This document shows, in pieces, positions 1 through 11,639 of a stretch of DNA of 64,000 nucleotides. The stretch is from Helianthus annuus (Eukaryota; Streptophyta; Magnoliopsida; Asterales; Asteraceae), in assembly GCF_002127325.2 (NCBI RefSeq), contig NC_035433.2:144677472-144741471 (forward strand), in the 5' to 3' direction. Within the stretch, counting starts at the first letter, position 1, and every line of letters starts with the position of its first letter. The notes below the pieces were generated by a model, which was not told where the DNA came from, made no database searches, and worked only from the letters and a program-made list of their open reading frames with translations. A program made the position numbers and the translations under genes.

Positions 1-467
1 TGAAACAAAAAAAAAATACAAAAGAAATATTTTTAGAGAAACCATCTTACAAGTTGTAAATGATCACTAAATCTTTCAAGAAAGCGATTTACAAACAAAT
101 AACCATGTTTTTTAAGGGTAACTAAACCTACTAAATAACATGGTAAGTTACTACAAGTTTTTACAAAAACTTCAAGTTCATGATGTAGTGAAATTACTTG
201 ATTTTGACACTCGGAAAGTGTTGAATAAGTTGGTTATTGATTGTGATGATTTAAAAGAAAATAAACACATGTTTTGAAAATATGGGAAACCTCCATTTTT
301 AGGGGAAACTATGTCAAAATTTTTATAAATTTTGGCACTTAGAAAAATATAAGTTTTTGAGAAACTTATTCCCTAAAAATGTATCTAAAAACATTTACCA
401 AGGTTTCCCTAACTTTTGTGTTAAGAAATGATGATTTCTTCAAGATTAAAATTTGATATTAAGTATG

Positions 468-515
<48 letters not shown>

Positions 516-1054
516 ATCAACAAATTTTATGCTAAGTGTATGTAGTATGTATTACATGTAATAGTGTATTAGGACTTGAAAATACACTAAATACTCCTAA
601 GGTGTGAAAATAGAAAAATACACATACATCATGCTTAGACAAATACAAGAAAATATATTTATGAAAATATATTACTTGATAGAATAAATAACTTGGACAA
701 GTTATAAACATGAAATGAAGCTTTGGACAAAATACATAATTCGGGTGAAAAATACAAGATACTTATATTTATTTTCGAGAAAATAATATAAGTAAGACAC
801 ATAGTTAAAAATATAAATTATTTTTAACACAAGAATACATACAGAACAGAGAGTGACTTGTACTTGTGCGATACAAGTCTAGTGACTAACGTTAATAAAA
901 CACATTTATGTCAGGACGCTAGATAGGCAAAATCCGGTGAAGTTTATGGCGCAAGGAACACAAAGTTGTGAGTTCATGCTCCCCCCCTTTTCTTTTAACT
1001 GTTTTCAGTTTTATAACTTCGGGGGTGAAATACATGTTACAAATATTACAATGT
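1..1054 (+). repeat. Tekay-like LTR fragment, inverted copy
   Basis: This stretch is the reverse complement of about 24075-25110, inside the long LTR of the gypsy element at 17983-26746. Long blocks match nearly base for base, for example the segment reading CGGTGAAGTTTATGGCGCAA here. The similarity stops abruptly near 1054, and the window edge cuts the other side. It corresponds to the middle third of that LTR and is read on the plus strand. A TA microsatellite at 475-513 has expanded relative to the other copy. It carries no gene. Confidence 0.85.
475..513. repeat. (TA)n microsatellite
   Basis: An uninterrupted alternating TA tract of about 39 bases lies inside the inverted LTR fragment. 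The matching place in the copy near 24.6 kb has only a short TA stretch, so this tract grew after the copies separated. Confidence 0.95.
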
Positions 1055-2004
1055 TTGGTGATTCAGATCAGATTCGTCTCGTGAGTGGATTCTCGTGGTG
1101 ATCTTGATTCGGTTTATTAATGGAGCCGTTTGTTGCATCCATCGTGCGAGTCTTCGCTTTTGTCAATGTATAACCCTAAACCCGCTATGATTGTGAATAT
1201 ATATAATTATCTAAATAGAGTGTAACTGGATCACTGGTGGGATTGTTTTATCCGTTGTGTTTTATGACGCTTCCGAATCTAAACTAAATAATAAAGAGTT
1301 ATTATTATTAATATAAAATTGGATTTTATAAATTAAACGGATTATTGAATTCCCAACAAGTATATCTTTACAAAAGCTATTTAAGCTATAAATGCGTGTC
1401 CATCACATGATTTCGCACTTTACGAGTGCCTTAGTATGTTGTGTTTCGCGCTATATAACACAAACACCTCTATAGTAGTAATTATAATGTGAGTTGATTA
1501 AGATATCATGTTAAAAATCCATCAATACTCTTATTTTCTTTATTTAATCTATGGAACAATTCAATGAGATACGAGTCGAAATTATTTTTTAAAGTTCCGA
1601 CAAAAGTTAGACATTATGAAATGATCCAACTTTTACAAACAAACATCTATACGCAGAACATTATATATTTTCTGAACATATAATAACAAAATAACTATTT
1701 ATTTTTTAAATGTTAGAAAGATCTAAAATATAAAAATATGGTTGTGGTGCAATTTTTTATTTATATATGTATGTATATGAGTATATTTCTTTTATATAGA
1801 AATTATACATTTGTAATTCAAGTGTATCTTATACTACCTACATTCCCTATACATATTTAGATATATAATAAAAATGTTCAAAAAATATATGAACAAATTA
1901 GATTGATGATTTATTTGTATATAGCATATGCATTTTTATGTAAAAAGAATGCAGTTGTAAAAATATGAAGTACTGATTAATTAGATAAAACGATATAGAT
2001 TTGT
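1055..2004. other. AT-rich sequence without a recognised gene
   Basis: This is AT-rich DNA between the end of the LTR fragment and the start of the Sirevirus-type LTR. I see no coding potential, no terminal repeats and no homology to other parts of the window. The bases just before 2005 (TTTGT) should be the left target-site duplication of the copia element, but its partner is lost with the 5' end. Confidence 0.6.
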
Positions 2005-2483
2005 TGTAAGACCTCCTACCCAAGGATCTCACTCAGACAACAATCATCAGGTGTGTGGAAACCACCAAGCAATCACTACTGTAGAAGTATTGGATTAAGA
2101 AAGTGTAGAACAAGAATGATGAGAATGATGAATGACGTCACACACAGTAGCCGTCAATTCATACACAGTAGCCGTCAATTCATACACAGTGACAATGATT
2201 AGGGTTTCTTGAAGAACAAACTTTCCACCAAAGAAATCGCCGCGTATGACATTTCACTAAGAGTTTATATACAACGGGAAGTCCTGACTATTAAAGTCAG
2301 GACATAGAAAGGCCCAAAGCCCAATACAATACAAACCCTGACTAAACCAAACACCAAAATTCGGACTAGTTGAATTTCTAAGTCCTGACCATGAAAACCC
2401 TGACCAGCATAATAGTTTTAACAAATTACATAAAAGACCCTTGAGTTTGAGAGCCTGCACTTATCACCCAAAGTGCATTTACA
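2005..2483 (-). repeat. 3' LTR of the Sirevirus-like element
   Basis: On the minus strand the LTR opens TGTAAATGCAC directly after a polypurine tract and closes GGAGGTCTTACA, giving 479 bases with TG...CA ends. It holds a TATA box (2264-2271) and, downstream of it, direct repeats of a roughly 21-base unit (2140-2192) containing GACGGCTACTGTG. The 5' LTR is not in the window, so the ends rest on the polypurine tract and termini only. Confidence 0.8.
2264..2271 (-). promoter_or_regulatory. TATA box of the Sirevirus-like LTR
   Basis: The minus strand reads TATATAAA followed by CTCTTAG, in the middle of the 479-base LTR, as expected for the U3/R promoter of a copia element. Transcription would run towards lower coordinates, away from the degraded internal region. 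Confidence 0.6.
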
Positions 2484-2495
2484 GACTCCCCCTTG
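2484..2495 (-). other. Polypurine tract of the Sirevirus-like element
   Basis: The minus strand reads CAAGGGGGAGTC immediately before the LTR start. A purine run of this kind primes plus-strand DNA synthesis in copia elements, and it fixes the inner border of the 3' LTR. Confidence 0.75.
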
Positions 2496-3430
2496 ATCAA
2501 TGCGGGATCTTCAATGTAAAGCTCAAGATCTTCTCTTTGTTAATGCTTGAGTACTTGCTGCCTAGTTTTTCACACAGAACTGCACGACCTTGATGTATTG
2601 ATCGGCTAACAGTTGATCTTCTTCAAAGGAATGCAAGGGCAGACGTCTTAGCTTCTTCAAATCTTCCATCTTGAGATGAATGATCCAGACCCACACAGCT
2701 TCTTCAAATCTTCCATCTTGAGATGAACGATCCAGACCTGAAACACTTAACACCGGATTAAGAATCTTAACCCCGGAGACACTCGGCCCAAACCTGGATC
2801 CCAAAAATTAATTCCAGTACCCCAGAAACAAAAATTGAAATATTAAACAACCAACATTTAATAATTTGTATTTCAAAACACGATCATTCAGAACAAGTTA
2901 CTTCAAAACTTATACTTTTGGAAAAATATCACAACTTGGAACCAAATTTTATCGTACCACCTTAAAATGACGTAATTACCCACACATTTAGATGGATCTT
3001 GCACGACCGAATTTTATGAAAAAGACTTACTTTAAATTACCGAATCAAGTGTTTCACGCCTTATTAAAGAATGTTCACAACCCTTAGAGAATTTTCAGAA
3101 TGATAACTCGCACATAGAAACAAGAAAGCAAAATCTTTTTGTTGTTTTTCAATTTAGACTAAAATTAAAGAAATTAAACCTAAGAACGTATTTACACTAA
3201 TTATCTTTTTGTGAAATCGGAGCAAAGGGATCATATCGGTTTTTCTGTCAATATCTAACACAAGAAGCATAGTTTTTCCTTTTAAGCTTTTAGAATGATA
3301 TTAACAGTTCAAGACGTTCAACGGTATTGTGGTCCACTTAAGCTTTAGCTCGCTTTCGAACACTGTTTTAGAGATATGCGATTAAGTGTGTTAATAACCG
3401 ATTGTAACTATGTTTACCCACCTCAGAATA
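2496..3430 (-). other. 3' non-coding tract of the Sirevirus-like element (part 1)
   Basis: This lies between the polypurine tract and the solo LTR. No envelope-like reading frame is visible. It contains a direct duplication of about 40 bases (around 2649-2690 and 2697-2740, both beginning AGCTTCTTCAAATC). The tract continues beyond the solo LTR at 5564-6378. Confidence 0.55.
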
Positions 3431-5558
3431 TGTCACACCCCCAAAATCCACATGCGGAGTATCACCGCTTGGGAGCGTGACATGACCAGGATCAAGCCAC
3501 CAATCATATTGAACATGTAATTAATATCAAGTAAAATAAATGCAAACCAAACATTCAATACGATAGGTGTTCAAAGCATAATTATAGTTTCAAAGTGTAG
3601 CGGAAGCATAAGTATGAAAACCCAATGTATAACGTAAGTTCAAATGTTTAAATGTTTCAACATGGCATCCACGATCCATACTCCACAACGACCTGCTCCT
3701 CCCTGTGCAAGCTCCATATGTACCTAAGGTCCTGCAAGGCATGCAGCAGAGAGTCAACAACTAGTTGAGCGAGTTCACAGTTTATAGTTCAGTAATTGTA
3801 ATAGTATGAGTAGCATTATGTTCGTTCGTTTAGTCATGTATCGTATTAGTTTCCATCGCGGGCCCTCTCGGCATGTATGCGAAGATTTGGGGAAATACTC
3901 CCAAATATCCTAGACTATGTATATTTGTATCGCGGCCACCCTGGCATTACTTGCGAAGTTTTAGTATCTATAGTTCGCGGCCTTCCCAAGGCATGTGTGC
4001 GAATGATTAGTCATAAAATCGCGGCCAACCTTTGGCGTGTATGCGAAGATCAGTTCAATCGGTATACTAGTCTAGCCGTATCTTATCATTTCTCTTCCTC
4101 ACCCGAGGACCATATCATTAGGTTCTATTAATTAAGTATGTACGAATAAATCATCAAAAATCCCATTCCCACCCTGGGAACCCCATGCCTTGGCTGTGTG
4201 AACTCACCTTGGTTTGCTCGGTATGCTAAGTATGTGCTCACAGTTTATCAATCAGGTCCTAGAGTACGCATGTGTACATGATCAGTTTATATCCAAATTG
4301 TTCACGTATAGGTATAATCACAGAAGTACCAAACATGTATTCAATATCATACAAGTCATGCATATCACTTAACAGCAGTTAATCTATCCAGTTAACTTCT
4401 AACAGAGTTAAGTCAGGTTACTGTGCAAAGTATTCAAGTCGGCGAAGCACAGGTTGACGAAACATACTCTGTTTCGTCAATCACCCTTTGGCGAAATTCT
4501 GTTTCGTTGATAACCCTTGGCGAAACACAATTCTATTTCGTCGAGAGTTCTGTTTCGCCAAACAAGTCAGTTACAACAAATATCAGTTACGTCAAATATC
4601 AATTTCGTCAATCATGCCGATCTGTTACAGTATCAACACAGAAACCCTAATGATCATGAACAGCCGTTACCACATCAATCAGTAATCATACAGAAATCGC
4701 TCAACCTACAATCATCATCTAACAGAATCATTATACAGAATACACAATAATCATTGAGTCGGAAACACGGTTCCCATACTTAACCTACCACCGACAAGAA
4801 CCTCAACCCGTTCACATACAATTACAGTATTGGATTCAGCATCATTCGTTTATTTATTAAGTCAGTCAATGTAGTTTAGCAATAACATACATCATGCTTA
4901 ACCTTAATCAATTCGTCAAGATCATAACCATTCACTGTTAATCATAACAAGAGCATACCAAGAAATCATGTTGGTTATCTAATCATATCCTTACCAGAAA
5001 TTAAACAGACACAACATGTAACAATAATCAAAACATCAATGAAACCGATTAAACAAGCACGCAACTAACCGCGGTAGAGGGTACAAGGGTTTGATCGTTC
5101 ACGAGGGCTTGGGGGTACACAAGGCTGCCGTCACACTAAGAGAGCTCTAGGGTTTCTCTGATTTTACTAAAGTGTGACCAATGGGGTGGTTCCGTAAGAC
5201 TTATACGTGCAAAAGTATACTGGGCCCGAACTGGGCCTTGGCGAAATTGATGGGCCGGGGAAACACTTGTTTCGTCGAGGAGATGTTGACGAAACAGATT
5301 TCTTGTTTCGTCGAGATTGGGTTGACGGATCAAGCTTCTGTTTCGTCGAGATTCAGGAAAGTTATACAAGGCTTAGCTAGCTCGAGTGTGTACTAAGAGG
5401 TTCACATTATATCATTAACACATAACATGCAATATCCACAATACGTTTCATTATAACATGACGTGCACAGTTACAAGTCAAACAAGTCAAACAACCACAC
5501 AATCAAAGTCAACGCGTAATAAATGTGTAAGTGAAAGTCGAAAACTCGAGTTGTCACA
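3431..5558 (-). repeat. Tekay-like solo LTR, TSD GAATA
   Basis: A 2128-base sequence begins TGTCACACCCCC and ends GTTGTCACA on the plus strand; read on the minus strand it opens TGTGACAAC like the LTR of the gypsy element at 26746. It is flanked by identical five-base duplications, GAATA at 3426-3430 and 5559-5563. No internal retroelement domain is present, so it is a solo LTR left by recombination. Inside are four degenerate repeats with a TCGCGGCC core (3855-4050) and many GTTTCG/CGAAAC motifs (4440-4620, 5230-5350). It interrupts the 3' tract of the copia element. Confidence 0.93.
3855..4050. repeat. Degenerate GCGGCC-type tandem repeats in the solo LTR
   Basis: Four loosely conserved units of roughly 50-60 bases each carry TCGCGG(G)CC, then a CC-rich stretch, GGC and a TGCGAAG core. 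The small open frame at 3877-4131 is a by-product of this repetition. Confidence 0.6.
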
Positions 5559-5563
5559 GAATA

Positions 5564-6378
5564 TACTCCCGTATCAAGGCTACCAAACATTACATCTTAC
5601 AGGTGAGTATATCTGAAAAATCTTGTATCCGGCTAAAATGCGATGCCTTGAGAGCTCAGGTTAGTGCCACCGCACAGAGAAAGAGATGAAGGCTCGACTT
5701 TAAAGGTGGTGTACCATCGTTTGGTATCTTTTTCTGCATAGTTTTTTTGCTATGTACCCGATGGTAGCATAGAATTGCAGTTTGTACAACCAGTGATGAC
5801 AATTTTGAACAGATCATCCGGTGATGATTGTTGTGGCAGAAAAGAAATCCACTAAGAGGGTTTGCGCACAAACGAAGCGCTTAGCAAAGCATTATAGGAG
5901 GTCTAGGCCATTGCTCACGCAATATCAGAAGACCAAGTATAATACCCCAGAGATTTAACAAACATAAAGACCTTGTATCTCAGAAGTTTGGCAACTTATC
6001 AAACGAAATTACGGTACCAAGATCATATATCCGAGAGATGTACCACACAAGTTACGCAGTTGATTATGTTTATACCAAAAACAGGTTCTTGTTTACGCGT
6101 AAAACCTACCGAAGCAACGTATAATGAAGTTGTTACAGTTAACGGTTAATTTTATATATTACTATAATCTTGCACTAGATACGACTAACCGATGTACTAT
6201 CATTTCCCTTATATCTTAACACGCCTTCATTTTATATTTTTCAAATATTTTTGTATTTTTCTTAAAATTTATCCTACAACTAAGTAAAATATTTTTGGAT
6301 TTTTTCAATTTCTGAAAAGCGGTAAGAACTGTACAGTAAACATAAAATAAAGTTTCTATGCGAGTTTTGAAAAGCATT
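5564..6378 (-). other. 3' non-coding tract of the Sirevirus-like element (part 2)
   Basis: This is the sequence between the solo LTR and the end of the RNase H frame. No conserved reading frame was recognised. Its continuity with 2496-3430 is implied by the GAATA duplication that flanks the solo LTR. Confidence 0.55.
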
Positions 6379-6996
6379 TTACTCGGGGTTGATCATGCCG
6401 ATCATTCGGACCACATTTTCAAATCTAGCCCGATCGAATATCTTCGTAAACAGGTCGGCAAGATTATCCAAGGTGTCTACCCTAACCACTTCTATTAAAC
6501 CCTTCTCAGCACAGTCACGAATGAAGTGATGCCTAACATCTATGTGCTTAGTGCGTGAGTGATTAACTGGATTATTAGTTATGGAAATGGCAGAGTTGTT
6601 ATCGACAAGAATAGGTGTTCGAGGAAAATTCAAACCGTAGTCCCTCATTTGCTGCTGAATCCACAAGACCCTCATTTGCTTTTTGCATTGCCAAGAGACG
6701 TGACGGATCCCAAGAAGTTGTGCGCTGCCAGAGGTTGACTTTCTGTTCACCGGGCACCCCCCGAAGTCTGCGTCAACATACGCCAGTGAATCTAGACCAC
6801 CTTCAGCTGGATACCACAATCCAAGCTTAGGCGTCTCTTTCAGATATCTGAAGATACGCTTGACCGCTTTCATGTGAGACTCTTTTGGAGTTGATTGGAA
6901 CCTGGCACACAAACAAACAGAAAACATAATATCTGGTCGTGAAGCAGTAAGATACATTAGCGAACCTATCATTGCTCGATATAGAGTCGGATCCAC
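6379..6996 (-). pseudogene. Copia RNase H and 3' end of pol, with internal deletion
   Basis: The frame shows the copia RT/RNase H connection (PTLYRAMIGSLMYLTASRPDI), then the RNase H start (LAYVDADFGGC) and end (VDNNSAISITNNP, SRTKHIDVRHHFIRD, NLADLFTKIF). Between CKKQ and VLWIQQQ about two dozen residues are missing; this gap normally holds the family's ALSTAEAEY stretch with an acidic active-site residue. The deletion keeps the frame but should remove nuclease activity. A frameshift separates this piece from reverse transcriptase upstream. It would act in reverse transcription within virus-like particles if intact. Confidence 0.88.
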
Positions 6997-7062
6997 TTCA
7001 GGATCTTTCTCCTTATCGGGTGAAAGCTTGTGATTTTCGGCAGAGGTGTGTCATAAGGTAAG

Positions 7063-7980
7063 CTATCTTCCAATCCAAATTTTTTGAGAATCTCGTGGAC
7101 ATACTTCATCTGATGCACGTATGTCCCGGTTTTTTTCTTGACTCACTTGAAGACCTAGAAAGAACGATAACTCGCCCATCGTGCTCATTTCAATTTTTGA
7201 CTTCATCACTGCCTCGAACTCATGACACAATTCTCCATTTAAAGAACCAAAAATTATGTCATCAACATAAATTTGCACGATCAGAAAATCTCCCCCTTTC
7301 TTCAATATGAACAGTGTAGAGTCGATTGCGCCACGCGAGAACCCGTGCTCCAATAGATGTCTTGATAAAGTCTCGTACCACGCCCGAGGAGCCTGATGGA
7401 GACCGTAGAGAGCTTTGTCCAACAGATAGACTTTGTTCTCAGACCCTGGAGCTTCGAAACCCGGTGGTTGGGATACATACACAGTTTCATGCAATTTCCC
7501 GTAAAGGAACGCGCTTTTCACATCCCACTGATAGACTTTGAAACGCAAGTGTGCAACAAAAGCTAGAAACAGACGAATGGCTTATAGTCTTGCCACCGGT
7601 GCATAAACTTCTGTATAATCAATCCCTTCCTCTTGATCGAATCCTTGAACAACCAACCGTGCTTTGTTTCTGACGACAACACCCTTATCGTCTTTCTTGC
7701 ACTTGAAAACCCACTTTGTGTTGATTGCATGTTGGCCCTTTGGAAGATCGACCAAATTCCACACCTTTAACTTGTCGAACTGAGCTAACTCTTCTTGCAT
7801 CGCCTCACACCAAGAATTATCCTTTAGAGCGATTTGATAGTTCTTCGGCTCTATCTGAGTGATAAAGCATTCATGTAGACTAAGATTATAGATTTCTTCC
7901 TTCTTGATAGCAGAGAACAGACACTGCATCTCTGAAATACTCCTTCGCGTTTGCACTCCCGCATTTGGATTCCCAATAAT
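7063..7980 (-). pseudogene. Copia reverse transcriptase
   Basis: Conserved copia RT blocks are present in order: a lead-in (VWNLVDLPKGQ), KWVFKCKKDDKG, KARLVVQGF, DYTEVYAPVARL, then after one in-frame stop at about 7579-7581 YQWDVKSAFLYGKL, LDKALYGLHQAPRAWY and the active-site YVDD in QIYVDDIIFGS. The frame is lost just after FFLGLQVSQ by a frameshift. The domain would copy element RNA into DNA. The single stop and single frameshift suggest moderate age. Confidence 0.9.
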
Positions 7981-7984
7981 ATTA

Positions 7985-8509
7985 TCAATAGGATGATGAA
8001 TATTTGTTCTTGGAACTGGGATTACCGGAGCTTGAAGATTTTTTTCCCAAATTCGAGTGAATCTCCCCCTCAGCATTTGCATTACTAATAGAAGCTTGAT
8101 CATTTCCAGAAGACACATTAACATTTGGATATGCTGAAAAATCAACGTAAAGATCACCACTTGTAGTTGGAGCAGCTGCATTGGGGATATGCTCAGCAAC
8201 AACTTCGTTTATGATCGAAGAATCAGCGACTGGAACATTCGGAGACACATTAGTAGGAATACTTGCTCTCCAGCTCGCATCCACTTCTTCTTTGTTCACA
8301 GGATGTGTGTACACAACCTCCGAATCTTCTTCTGAAACATCAGGAAAATCAAATGAATCAAATAATTTATCATAATCGTACCCGCTTTTAGGACCAAATT
8401 CGGACGGTGGAGGATCGTAACTCAAAGGAGTTATATCAAACACGATCTCCATTGTACGCTTCTTAACGTTATAAACGCGTTTGTTTGGAGTTCCATTGGC
8501 AAAACCCAA
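7985..8509 (-). pseudogene. Copia integrase-RT linker
   Basis: This acidic, serine-rich frame begins just after the integrase and includes VYNVKKRTMEIVFD, the type of segment seen in copia polyproteins between the integrase C-terminus and reverse transcriptase. A frame change near 8.0-8.05 kb separates it from the reverse transcriptase frame. It has no catalytic motif. Confidence 0.7.
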
Positions 8510-8525
8510 AAAGAACCTAACTTCT

Positions 8526-8847
8526 CCAATTAGGGTACGATTCTTTCATTCTGCAACTCCGTTCTATTGAGGAACATATGAAGCGCTAAACTGATGAACT
8601 ATTCCTATTTCCCGACATAACTCATCCATATAATGATTTTTATACTCAGTGCCATTGTCACTTCGGATTTTCTTAACAAGAAGTGAATAATTTTTATCAA
8701 GTTGTTTGAACATGTTTCTTAAAATACCAGCACTTTGGTCCTTTATTTTTAAGAAAAATACCCACGAGTATCGTGAGAAATCTTCAGTGACAACTAGGCA
8801 ATAGGACATCCCACCAATGATAGCAACATGGATTGGGCCGAAAGGAT
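8526..8847 (-). pseudogene. Copia integrase core, C-terminal part
   Basis: The frame resumes with PFGPIHV immediately beside the CACTA insertion and continues through YCLVVTEDFSRYSWVFFLK to IRSDNGTEYKNH, which holds the second catalytic aspartate. Next comes FSASYVPQ, then a TAG stop where the family has Q in PQQNGV. It joins exactly to the LLHPDP end of the other half at 14653, using one copy of the GAT target duplication. Confidence 0.9.
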
Positions 8848-8869
8848 CACTACAAGAAAAGTGACCATT

Positions 8870-9700
8870 AGATACTAAATTACTAGGGACTGATATATCA
8901 GTCTCCAATACGTAATATTTGAGACTGATTTATCAGTCATTGATAATATTAGGGACTGATTTCTATGCACCATATATTAGTTACTAGAAATCAATCTCTA
9001 ATATCGAAACACCTTATTTGAGACTGAATTTCAGTTGTAAATATGTTTGCATGGTATAGCGTTTTGGAAGGACAACTATTGACTACTAAATTTTAGTCTC
9101 AAATATGTTCCCTCTATAATGAAAAATGATACATCTATGTTGGAGACTAATATTCTGTCTCCAATATAGATGGAACATATTAGGGACTGAATATAAGTTA
9201 TTAATATTTTCAAGACAACCATAATAGGGACAGATATTTTTGAATACCTTTTTATATAGGAAATAATTGGTGACTAATTTTCAGTCTCCAAATATGTTAA
9301 AACTTTTCGAAAACTTATTAAGAACTGATTTTCAGTCTCCAAAGTTTTATAAAGACATAAGAAACGATGACTGATCATTAGTCTCTAATAATCGATACAA
9401 ATCATTGTATTTTAAAGAAGAAATTACGGACTCAAAATTAGTCCTCATATTTATTGTAACATACTATATTGGGGACTAGTATTTAGTTTACAAAATAAGA
9501 TTTTTTATAAACAAGCTCAACCCGAGCTTCACTTATCAGGCTCCAGCATAGTTAAGTTTGGGCTCGGCTCGGCTTGTTTACACCCTAGTGAATTCGATCA
9601 ACTGTTATAAAAGAGCTAAAGACTGGAAATTAGTCTCTAAAGTACTTGTAAAAACCATATTGGACACTATTATTTAGTGCACATAGCTTATTTGTAGATA
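8870..9700. repeat. Left subterminal repeat array of the CACTA element
   Basis: More than a dozen degenerate copies of a roughly 10-base motif (GGGACTGATT / AATCAGTCTC and relatives) occur in both orientations. The right end (13860-14640) has a matching array. In characterised CACTA elements such arrays bind the accessory transposition protein; the role here is inferred by analogy. Confidence 0.75.
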
Positions 9701-9904
9701 TAAGATCACGGATAACCTAAACACTATTTTAAAAAAAAAGCATATGCATTATACGTTTAACATAATACATGATATTTCCAAAATTAGTGTAAATGAACAT
9801 AAAATAAGTGCAAAGTTAAAGAAAATACATAATAAAATTATTAGCATCTAAATCAACCGATTGCAGCACATTAACAACCTTCACATGTAGCACAAACCTC
9901 TAAA

Positions 9905-9908
<4 letters not shown>

Positions 9909-9940
<32 letters not shown>
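9909..9940. repeat. Poly(A) tract
   Basis: A homopolymer of about 32 A bases lies within the CACTA element, after an imperfect AAAAC-rich lead. It could be a retroposon tail or plain slippage; no flanking duplication was evident. Confidence 0.8.
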
Positions 9941-9943
<3 letters not shown>

Positions 9944-10257
9944 ACAAAATAAATCCATGTGGTAACACCAAAAACTTTGAAAAAAACCTCACAAAATAAA
10001 TCCATTGGACCGTATACGTTTTACTGATCGTATACACATGTACACATGCCATATAACTTTATACGGGCCGTATACTATTAAATCAAAAAATATTCCTTGT
10101 GTATTTTCCTATTAAAAACATTCTATACGGACCGTATAATGTTATACGACCCGTACACAATAGAGGGTGTGAAAATAAGATATAGGGTGTGTGTAAATAA
10201 AAGGGGCCTTTTGTTTTGATGTTGATTCCCAAAAAGGAAAAAAATCGAAAGGGGAAA

Positions 10258-10284
10258 ATGCAAAAAAAAAAAAAAAAAAAAAAA
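10258..10284. repeat. Poly(A) tract
   Basis: A second A homopolymer inside the CACTA element follows GGGGAAAATGC. No associated element was recognised. Confidence 0.75.
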
Positions 10285-10925
10285 CGAAAAGATACTACTG
10301 ATGAAGAATTCGAACCTAGTGTGTCATTATAGTATTAGTATACTCTTCAAACATTAATATATAATAATATTAGTATATTAAGTCATAATAAGATAACACA
10401 ATGTTTACATATATCAACTTATAATAAACAACTAATTTATAATAAAATCAAATTATATATTCTTTTATTTTATTATTATTGTTATTACTATATTATAGAT
10501 TTTATTTTTTTTAATTTATTATTAAATATTATATAAATAATGGGTTTTACGCCCCGCTTGCGGTATGCGCATATAATGTATATATGTGTGGGTCATCGGG
10601 TGGCAAAAGTGAAGGTGCACTAATTTTAACGTTGGTTTACTAATTTCGTGAAAATAACGTTAAAAGCTGAGGACGGTTAATCATGCATCATGTGGTGGCG
10701 TTGATAGCTGAAAGACAAAAGGGTACATGCACTAATCTGTCTTTCTCCTGATTGCTTAGTGTTATGTGCCTCATGTCCAAGGCTTGATGCAGAACTACTA
10801 TTGAGCCGGGGGTCTCACTGGAAGCAGCCTCTCTATTCCTATGGGGTAGAGGCAAGGTTGTCTACATCTTACCCTCCTTAGACCTTACCATTACTTTGCT
10901 ATTGGTGGGATTTACTGAGCATGAT

Positions 10926-10931
10926 GACGAA

Positions 10932-10970
<39 letters not shown>
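10926..10970. repeat. (GAT)n microsatellite
   Basis: About fourteen GAT/ATG units lie in the interior of the CACTA element, next to AGCTCGAAC-rich sequence. Confidence 0.9.
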
Positions 10971-10979
10971 AAATAATGG

Positions 10980-11110
10980 GTTTGTTTAGGCTCACGAGTT
11001 GATGCTTGATAAGTGAAGCTCGGGCTTGGGTTTATTTACTAAAGAAGCTTATTTTTAGGCTCGAACTCGAGCTCATTAACGGTAGCTCAGTTCGTTTGCC
11101 CTCTAGTCAC
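10980..11110. repeat. GAGCTCGAGC-rich dispersed repeat fragment
   Basis: The text CACGAGTT...GAAGCTCGGGC...CTCGAACTCGAGCTC recurs in similar form at 9510-9590 and 11640-11975, partly inverted. This looks like pieces of one palindrome-rich repeat inside the CACTA interior. The family is unknown to me. Confidence 0.5.
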
Positions 11111-11385
11111 GAGTGATTGGATTTGACTTAGTTTGACTTTGATTAATGAAGTCTAACTTTGGTTGACCAATTTAAGTGGAGTTGCAATGACTCTTGTAAC
11201 AATTGATGGTCAATGAGGACCAGTTGTAATCAATGAGGACCAGTTATAGCCGACGTTGTCTATTAGCGGCAATATTGCTTGATGATGGTTAAACAAAAGA
11301 AATAAAGGTTGCTGGTAGTTAACCATGATAAAGTGATCCTTATGAATCATTTAGATATGTATGACTTAGTTTAACTCGTAGCAAC

Positions 11386-11386
<1 letters not shown>

Positions 11387-11442
<56 letters not shown>
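11387..11442. repeat. (AAT)n microsatellite
   Basis: Around eighteen AAT/ATA trinucleotide units occur in the CACTA interior. Confidence 0.92.
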
Positions 11443-11443
<1 letters not shown>

Positions 11444-11639
11444 GTGATTTACTATTCATGTAATAGTTTCATCTTACTAGCTAACTAGTTAAAGACCATA
11501 CGAAAGGGCCTTTGGCCTAGCGGTATATGACGTTATATAAAAATCATTTACTTTGACTCACTAGTATAATTATCAAACTAAAACAAGCAGGGGCGTGGAT
11601 CAAGCCGAATAATCAACGGCGTGTCATTACTTTTGTATG

